Source: Imbricaverruca yamaguchii (lineage: Eukaryota; Arthropoda; Thecostraca; Neoverrucidae). From it: a stretch of 64,000 nucleotides of DNA. Numbering within the stretch: position 1 is the stretch's first letter; each line of letters opens with the position of its first letter. Shown one piece after another: positions 57,510 through 64,000 of the stretch. The translations under genes and the position numbers were made by a program. The stretch is from positions 1 to 64,000 of the forward strand of contig JAOTOL010000891.1 in assembly GCA_034440575.1 (NCBI GenBank), given 5' to 3'. Under the pieces are notes generated by a model. The model was not told the DNA's origin. It ran no database searches and was given only the letters and a program-made list of their open reading frames with translations.

Positions 57510-58210
57510 CTTGACCCCTTCCAGTTTTCTTTTTCTTCTTTTCTTCTTCTTTTTCTCTCATCTTCTATCTTCCATCTTCCGTCTTCCATCTTCCATCTTC
57601 CATCTTCCATCATCTATCTTCCATCTTTCTGTCTTCCGCTTCCTCTTTCTCTTCCTCCTCCTCTTTCTTTTTCTCTTTCTCCTACTCTTTCTCTTTCTCT
57701 TTCTATTATCTTTCTCTTTCTCTTTATCTTTCTCCTTCTCTTTCTCTTTCTCTTTCTCTTTCTCTTTCTCTTTCTCTTTCTTTCTTTCTTTCTCTTTCTC
57801 TTTCTCTTTCTTTCTTTCTTCTCTTTCTCTTTCTCTTTCTCTTTCTCTTTCTCTTTCTCTTTCTCTTTTCTTTCTCTTTTCTTTCTCTTTCTCTTTCTCT
57901 TTCTCTTTCTCTTTCTCTTTTCTTCCTCTTTCTCTTTCTCTTTCTCTTTCTCTTTCTTTCTTTCTTTCTTTCTCTTTCTCTTTCTCTTTCTCTTTCTCTT
58001 TCTCTTTCTCTTTCTCTTTCTCTTTCTCTTTCTCTTTCTCTTTCTCTTTCTCTTTCTCTTTCTCTTTCTCTTTCTCTTTCTCTTTCTCTTTCTCTTTCTC
58101 TTTCTCTTTCTCTTTCTCTTTCTCTTTCTCTTTCTCTTTCTCTTTCTCTTGCTCTTTCTCTTTCTCTTTCTCTTTCTCTTTCTATTTCTCTTTCTCTTTC
58201 TCTTTCCATT
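57510..58210. repeat. (CTCTTT)n polypyrimidine tract, about 700 bp
   Basis: 57,540-57,625 is CATCTTC-based; from about 57,640 the sequence is TTTCTC/TCTTTC hexamers, with the purest uninterrupted stretch from about 57,965 to 58,180. The complementary purine strand reads GAGAAA and allows Arg/Glu/Lys-rich frames of up to 242 codons, which are not genes. Mirror-symmetric homopurine-homopyrimidine DNA may form triplexes. Confidence 0.98.
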
Positions 58211-58239
58211 GAACTCTCTCCCCTTCCATCTTCCTTTTA

Positions 58240-58820
58240 TTCGCTTATCATATAATCTGGTTGGCTGGCCCAATGCACACGGCTTTGGACCAGATTTTAA
58301 TAAAATCGCCCATGCGGCGTCTTTCCTATCCACACGGTCCATGAGGCCTCGAGATAATAAACCACGGATCGACAGTACAGCCGCCGCGAGTCCATGCGAT
58401 TAGCGCACGGTCTCGCGCAGTTAATCGGCCCGCAAGTCGGTGCGTCCGGCGCGCCACTCGCGTTCCGCCCGCACGACGCCGCTGATGGATGTCTAGCTGC
58501 CCGGGCGTCTGCTGGCCGCCCGTGCCAACCGGCTATCGACCGGCGCCACTCACATGCTCTGCGTCCGCGAAAAAGGCGACACACACGAGCCAATCGGCCG
58601 ACGGCCGCTAATCGACGATAAAATTGAATAAATCGCCCTTTTTGCCGGTGCGTTGTCGTCCACCGCGCCGCCGGTTAAATGGACCCGAAACTCGGCTGCA
58701 TTCATGTTGGCGATCGGCGAGAGGAAAAATGTGTCGACAGTTGCCGCCGACCGAGCTCGAGCCACACGGTGGGCGGAGAGGACCGGGTGGTTAGCTGCGC
58801 CCGCACCGTCCGCGCTGCCG
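58240..58820. promoter_or_regulatory. GC-rich patch with clustered TAAT words, possible regulatory element
   Basis: A CpG-rich segment immediately after the hexamer tract contains repeated homeodomain-type cores: TTTTAATAAAATCGCC (about 58,295), GATTAGCG (58,399), GTTAATCGG (58,420), CTAATCGACG (58,608), GAATAAATCGCCC (58,624) and GGTTAAATGG (58,673). CpG density is high and frames are short or antiparallel. Developmental enhancers or promoters can look like this, but no assay or conservation supports it here. Confidence 0.25.
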
Positions 58821-58845
58821 ACGTATTTTATCATGAGATATCGGT

Positions 58846-58870
58846 CAGCACACACACACACACACACACC
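58846..58870. repeat. (CA)n microsatellite, short
   Basis: About 11 CA units. Confidence 0.95.
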
Positions 58871-59430
58871 ATGAAATATTCCGGTGTTTTGTAGCCGCTT
58901 TTCGCCTTTTGTATTGGATGAAATGTTGCTTTGAGGCATTATTTAGTGCGTTGTAATAGTGGGCAGATTGAGCATTTACCAGAGTTCCGGAGAAGATCAC
59001 TCGCACTTTGACACGCGAATTTGTACGTAAAAGATGGATAAATGCCGCATCTTGCGTTCCGTCGCACTGTTATCATTATTGTTAACACTGTTGGCATCGC
59101 TATTTGTATGACTATGCAAGGAGACCATTACAGTAGATAAAAACCTACATAAGTCTGCAAGTCAAAAGCCAGAGGAAGATTCGTTGAACATGTAACCCTC
59201 GGTCGTATCTTGATGCATACAACATTTCGTGAAGTTTTCCCAGTAGAAACTTCAGGATAATGTAGTAGAGGGACATAGCTGTTCCATCCAAACACAACTA
59301 CAGGACCCATTCGAATGAACCATATGGACACGAACATGCACATGTGTACATACACACACATGCATATACATATATATATATATACATATATATACACATA
59401 TCTCCATATAATCTAGTCTAATTGTGCCAG
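58871..59430. other. No gene; imperfect CA/TA-rich stretch near 59.34-59.41 kb
   Basis: 59,339-59,405 is a mixture of ACAC and ATAT words. No supported gene. Confidence 0.5.
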
Positions 59431-59555
59431 GGCGGCGGTCCGATGCTGGCCCACAGCTACACCAGCTGTATGTACCGGGTGGATGTCTAGGTCTTCCGGT
59501 CGACCGCATAACGCAGCTGATCGCAGGCGAGGCGGCACACCGAGCAACAGCCCGA

Positions 59556-59645
59556 GCGCCAGCTGATCAGCCTGCGTTTAGCCGGAGATCTCGCAGCCGG
59601 TCGCCAGCTGATCAGCCTGCGTTCAGCCGGAGATCTCGCAGCCGG
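59556..59645. repeat. 45-bp tandem duplication
   Basis: CGCCAGCTGATCAGCCTGCG is repeated 45 bp later with one mismatch (TTT/TTC AGCC), ending GAGATCTCGCAGCCGG in both copies. Confidence 0.95.
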
Positions 59646-59949
59646 AACTAGCTCTGTGACGGCGACATGCCAGCGAATGACTGTTTATGGATCGGCGGCG
59701 TTATTTCTGATAACCAATCGTTGACGCGTCCCTGCGGCGGACTGGTCGCGGCACACAATGAGTGATGGGGTCGACACGGCCGGTCGGCCGACACCCCTCG
59801 GCCGTCCCACGGGCTGCCCGTTCGCCGCCACCCCGGTGCGCTCATCAACAGTCAGCGGATCGCACCAGCTATGTGTCGGCACACACCCCTCCCCGGCCTC
59901 GGGGGACACCATCACAGCAGCCAGTCACGCACTGACCGCTGACGGACCA

Positions 59950-60455
59950 ACTCTGAACCGGGTGGAGGCTGTTGCACCGCTAAGCGTGCTAACACTGGCA
60001 TCGACACACCAACTCCTGATACTCCACCGGGTGTGGAGGCTGCTGCACTGTGTACGTGCCAAACCCTGGAGTTGGAAATGAATCAGGGTGGGGCACTCCA
60101 CCGTTCAGTAGCGTGCTAACACCCTGGCAGTTGACACACCAACTCCTGATACTCCACCGGGTGTGGAGGCTGCTGCACCGTTCAGTAGCGTGCCAACACC
60201 CTGGCAGTTGACACACACCAACCCACTGATACTCCACCGGGTGTGGAGGCTGCTGCACCGTTCAGTAGCGTGCTAACACCCTGGCAGTTGGCACACCAAC
60301 TCACTGATACTCCACCGGGTGTGGAGGCTGCTGCACCGTTCAGTTGCGTACTAACACCCTGGCAGTTGACACACCGACTCACTGATACTCCACCGGGTGT
60401 GGGGGCTGCTGCACCATTCAGTAGCGTACTAACACCTTGGCAGTTAAAGCCACGA
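59950..60455. repeat. 77-80-bp minisatellite, about 6 copies
   Basis: GATACTCCACCGGGTGTGGA starts at 60,018, 60,148, 60,228, 60,306 and 60,383. Each is followed by GGCTGCTGCACCGTTCAGTA and ACACCCTGGCAGTTGACACA. The first copy is interrupted by about 50 bp and a diverged half copy precedes it. Confidence 0.95.
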
Positions 60456-60584
60456 AAACACTAATGCACCCGCTGATGAACGCCACTGCACCAGTCACTA
60501 AAATACACACGCTTATTCACCCGGAAGGTTTTCTGCAGAGTTGCTACTGGGTTCACTCAGATGCAGTCACATTCTCTGGCCGTC

Positions 60585-60655
60585 GGCACCACCCGCCAGT
60601 CTGGCATTTGGCCCGCCAGTCTGGCATTTGGCCCGTCAGTCTGGCCGTCGGCACC
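60585..60655. repeat. ~22-bp tandem repeat, 3 copies
   Basis: GCCCGCCAGTCTGGCATTTG and variants, flanked on both sides by GGCCGTCGGCACCACC. Confidence 0.9.
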
Positions 60656-60659
60656 ACCA

Positions 60660-61323
60660 ATGTATACACACGACAATGCCATGCACATGTAATGGCCACA
60701 AGTCGCAAATTGACAAAGGTTGGCATTGCCGGCAATGCATGATGATGTACGTTCATTGCAGGGAAACTAAGTGTTGTCGCCATAACAGCTAATGCTTCAA
60801 CCACGATAATTGCATCACTACATTATCCACCAGCGGCCCCGACATTCATATGGACTTGGGACTATGCATGTGATAGATGGTGTGCAGAATGGCATGACAG
60901 AGATCAATTGGTATAACAGACAGTGTTCACGCATTTTCATAACTTGTATTTCAGATAATGATGAGATGGGTCGTTGTTCTCAGCTTGGACCGCACCACAA
61001 CGCCGTGACGACAAATAACTGGAATCAATGAAATCTAGGTGCAAATCGACTCGACATTGTGGATATTTCCAACCAATATTCGCAGAAATTCATGAAAATA
61101 ATTCACGAAGCTCTTCACAACGTCCAAAAGAATATTGTGCTAAATGGGCCTTTCATGTCCTTGCACGCAAGCGCAATTTCAACAAAACATATTGCTCGAC
61201 ACCATTTTTTCTACAGCCTACTTTTTCCTCCCCGAATAATCATTGATTACACATAGATCACATCATCTTTGGTGTTGTGATATTTCACTTCATCGTTATA
61301 TGTATTTATAAAACAAAACAAAT

Positions 61324-61330
<7 letters not shown>
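60660..61330. other. No gene recognised
   Basis: Open frames do not exceed 83 codons and none is recognised. Confidence 0.5.

Positions 61331-61379
<49 letters not shown>
61331..61379 (+). repeat. A49 homopolymer
   Basis: An uninterrupted run of 49 A preceded by AT-rich sequence. It could be the poly(A) tail of a retroposed copy lying upstream on the plus strand, but I identify no such copy and no flanking target duplication. Confidence 0.9.
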
Positions 61380-61382
<3 letters not shown>

Positions 61383-61419
61383 ATATAAAATATATATCGG
61401 TCTGGACAGGCCGACAACC

Positions 61420-61815
61420 CGAGTCACCTTGTGTGCGCCTGCACAAGGAGTAACTTCAGGAAAATCCTCCACTTTCCCAGGAGGCTCTTGTTTAGCAGAT
61501 ACTTTGTCCATGACGTTCCTACGCACGGAGACCTTTGCCCACGGGATCCCGTCGAGGCGGCTCTGTTTATTCAACAGATTTCCCATCGGAAACTCTTGTT
61601 CAGAAGTCGATTGTTTAGAAGGTACGGTCCAAAAGGTTTCAGCTTGGGAAGCATCTTGTACGGGAGGCTTCTTGTTTAACAGACTCCTGGTTACACACTT
61701 AGCAGACACCTGCACAGTAGTCATTTGTTTTCAGGGTGCAAACGACACGGTCTGCCTTTGGCGGCGCTTGTCATCTTTTCCTGAGTGTCACCTGCTTCAA
61801 ATTTTTTAGCTTCAA
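61420..61815. other. Open on both strands, unrecognised, weakly repetitive
   Basis: A plus frame of 126 codons and a minus frame of 131 codons (the last part translating the A49/T49 tract) cover the same DNA. The words 'GGCTCTTGTTTAGCAGA', 'GGCTCTGTTTATTCAACAGA' and 'GGCTTCTTGTTTAACAGA' recur, so the region is a degenerate repeat. The minus frame ('LLNKKPPVQDASQAE ... NLLNKQSRLDGIPWAK') shows the same repeat at protein level. Coding status cannot be decided. Confidence 0.35.
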
Positions 61816-61859
61816 CGGTTTATCGGTGAAGCTACCTAAAACAACGATGGAATGTTTTA

Positions 61860-62030
61860 GGTAGGCACTTGCCCCCTCCCAATGTTAGCTTCCTCCCCCA
61901 AACAAGTTCAATTTTAATATGGGGTTCTATGTAATATGCCCCCAATCCACTTGGGCCAGCACATTGCCTTCATGCATTGTGCCCTCCCAATAATATTCAG
62001 AACCATTCGCAGCACATATGTCTAGGTTTT
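61860..62030 (+). repeat. Copy of a dispersed module
   Basis: Shares 'TGCCTTCATGCATTGTGCCC', 'cccccaat' and 'GGGTTCTATG'-like words, in the same order, with 4.95-5.07 kb, and in part with 20.04-20.09 kb and (reversed) 37.0-37.7 kb. Confidence 0.6.
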
Positions 62031-64000
62031 TTACCATGACGGGCGGTTACCTAGACCTTTTCACATGTCACCTGTGCCAGATTAAGTTTTTAGTTTGCAT
62101 ATCATCAATATTGAAGCACGAAATCGGATTTGTTTTGCGACCAGGGCCCGAAAACTACGACAAGAAGGGTGGCTGACGGTACCTCGACATTCATCTACTT
62201 GACCTGACCTGAAAGGTCAACCGAAAGAACAGAAAGAAATGTTCCAAGTAAGTTTAAATGTTCAAGTATGTAGGTAGACCACGCCGTTTGTCGCGTTACT
62301 CTATCGTCATTGGACCAAAAGCTAGGGTTGGTGGACAGGAAGGGGGATTGATCACCCCGCACTGTGATGGGTAGAAAGTTATCCCGCACTGCAATCGTTG
62401 AATCATGTCATAACAATGTAATATATATCAGTTAGGGAACTTTTTTTCTGATTTCGATCAATGTCGACTGAAATACTTGCCAGATGATCAGTTGTCGGCA
62501 TCGAATTCGCGCGTGCGTGGATAATGTTAAAAACATATATTTGGGGCGAGGCGCTTGAGCCCGGAATTATTGTCGTCCTTAACCATAAAGTCCATAAGTA
62601 CGCACTAAAACAAACTGAGTTCGATGCTGTTTGACGGTTCTTTCCCAGCCTTCTTAGAATAGGTCCATACGTGTGAGGTACACCGAAGAATTTGTAAGCG
62701 TGGCAGCGCAATTGAAACAGTGTGGCAAGCAGAGTGGCAAGCGGCGCAATTGAAACAGTGGGCCGACATCTCTTCCCTGACGTGAGTAGTGTGCTTGCTG
62801 GACTTGGATCACGTCATCTGTTATGATCTGGGTCGACATGGGGAGGGAAAGTGGAGAGAGGGCAGCCAGAAGAGAGACACCGTGCGCTACGGGTACTGAG
62901 CAGTGAGAGGTTCCGAGTCGTGCCAGCTTCGGCGACTCAGGAATTCCTAACTCAATCGTGGAGTGGTAGACTGTCCCGCTGAACAATGAGCGATGCGGTA
63001 CAGTATATCCGACATTATGGCACTTCTGGCGAACGACGGCACTCTAGGCGTGGGGTTCAATGGAAGATCCATGTGAGGGGCACCAATACATATGTGTATA
63101 TGCAATGGGTGCAGATCTCTCTATATTCTTGGCCTGGCAGACCCGACGTTTGCGATGTCAGCGGCAGAAATTAGAAGGCGTGGGCAGAAAGTGGCAGGCG
63201 GTGGCAGACTCTGGCGTCACGCTTCATTCTGCCAACATCATACTAGAAGGCTGATGTCATCTATTCAGTGCAACATGAAGCGTATCGGGTGCTTATTTAC
63301 TGCGCCAACAATGATCCGCTGCAGCGCCAATTGAATCAAGTGGTACCACTCACGGCAGTAACCAGATATCATCATTCCTAGATATTTGGTACCAGTTCAC
63401 TACAAGAAAGGCCTTGCACGTCCATCGCAATGTTTTTTTTTAATCGAAGATAATGGTAATACGGTTACGACAATATGGAAGCAGAGGAAATCATCATGTC
63501 AAAGAGCTGAAAATAGTGTCGGAAACTGCTCATTCACACCAGGCTGAGGGACAAGGGTCCAGGAGCCGAGCGGGGTTTGTGGTTAAAGGGATAGCGAGCC
63601 TAAATTTAAATAAGGTTACCATCAACTATATGGATGTTGCATAGAAATAATCGGATTTCCAAAATGATTTGTGCTGCCGAGCAAAATTTTGAGTTCATTC
63701 ATATCATGCAACCACAACAGCCTAATGTTGGGCTTGTCAATTGGTGTTGCATTAGCAACACCAAAATCACACAAAGTTTCACCTTTGATTTCATGTGATT
63801 CATGACCCCGATTCCTGATTCATCCCTGATCTAACCCTCCTTCACCTCCATTTGGTGGCGTGAGCCTTCTTCCCCCCAAAAGACACAATAATTAGGAATG
63901 CCACCTTTTGCTTTTCTTGGATTGCAGTGCAAGGTATATACCAAAGAACAACGTTGGTTAGTATGGGATTCAGGGCGCATCGACACCATTGGGCATGTAG
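62031..64000. other. No gene recognised
   Basis: About 2 kb. A GGCGCAATTGAAACAGTG-like segment is duplicated at about 62,706-62,762. Frames up to 110 codons are antiparallel and unrecognised. Confidence 0.5.

Noticed and set aside
57511..58342. 233-codon Phe/Ser and 242-codon Lys/Arg frames
   Set aside because: Translation of the CTCTTT tract and its complement.

Overview
The window looks like nuclear DNA from an invertebrate metazoan. It has no operon-like packing of genes. It carries long dinucleotide and hexanucleotide microsatellites, many GC-rich minisatellites, decayed non-LTR retrotransposons (LINEs), a tRNA-derived SINE present twice, and short non-autonomous DNA transposons with hAT-like and piggyBac-like hallmarks. 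I cannot name the taxon; transposons with CAGTGGCGT-type ends next to jockey/CR1-like LINEs are widespread in marine invertebrates. I recognise no complete host protein-coding gene. Most long open frames lie inside tandem arrays whose repeat unit lacks stop codons, and I do not call them as genes. Layout: 0-9 kb is unannotated sequence with a degenerate tandem array (3.0-3.9 kb), CA/TA microsatellites, a GC-rich patch beside a polypyrimidine tract (5.9-6.85 kb), a degenerate minisatellite (7.0-7.45 kb) and a piggyBac-like element (8.2-9.05 kb). 9.6-11.8 kb holds a broken minus-strand LINE (reverse transcriptase plus RNase H). 12.25-14.13 kb is a TIR-bounded element with a second element nested inside it. 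15.3-17.3 kb is a GC-rich patch followed by a 1.5-kb 32-bp minisatellite. 20.85-22.26 kb has two adjacent hAT-type elements with internal tandem arrays; the second has perfect 8-bp target duplications. 22.9-23.35 kb is a second LINE fragment. 27-30 kb has minisatellites and a SINE copy. 31.48-31.88 kb holds the best host-exon candidate, a cysteine-rich segment with good splice signals. 32.04-32.9 kb is the inverted partner of the 8.2-kb element, and 38.7-39.7 kb is the inverted partner of the nested 12.8-kb element. 36.7-37.75 kb is a tandem duplication of about 500 bp. 41.5 kb is the second SINE. 42.3-47.65 kb is a cluster of seven unrelated minisatellites. 49.65-52.58 kb is the longest LINE (endonuclease, reverse transcriptase, C-terminal region), dead in all parts. 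52.7-53.43 kb is another degenerate array ending in a hAT-type terminus. 54.3-58.8 kb alternates GC-rich patches with a 45-bp minisatellite and a roughly 700-bp CTCTTT tract, and contains a weak exon candidate. 60-60.45 kb is a 77-bp minisatellite. A few genes and exons may be hidden; deciding needs transcript evidence. The most useful biology here is transposon structure: nested and inverted copies, target-site duplications, and tandem arrays carried inside hAT-like elements.
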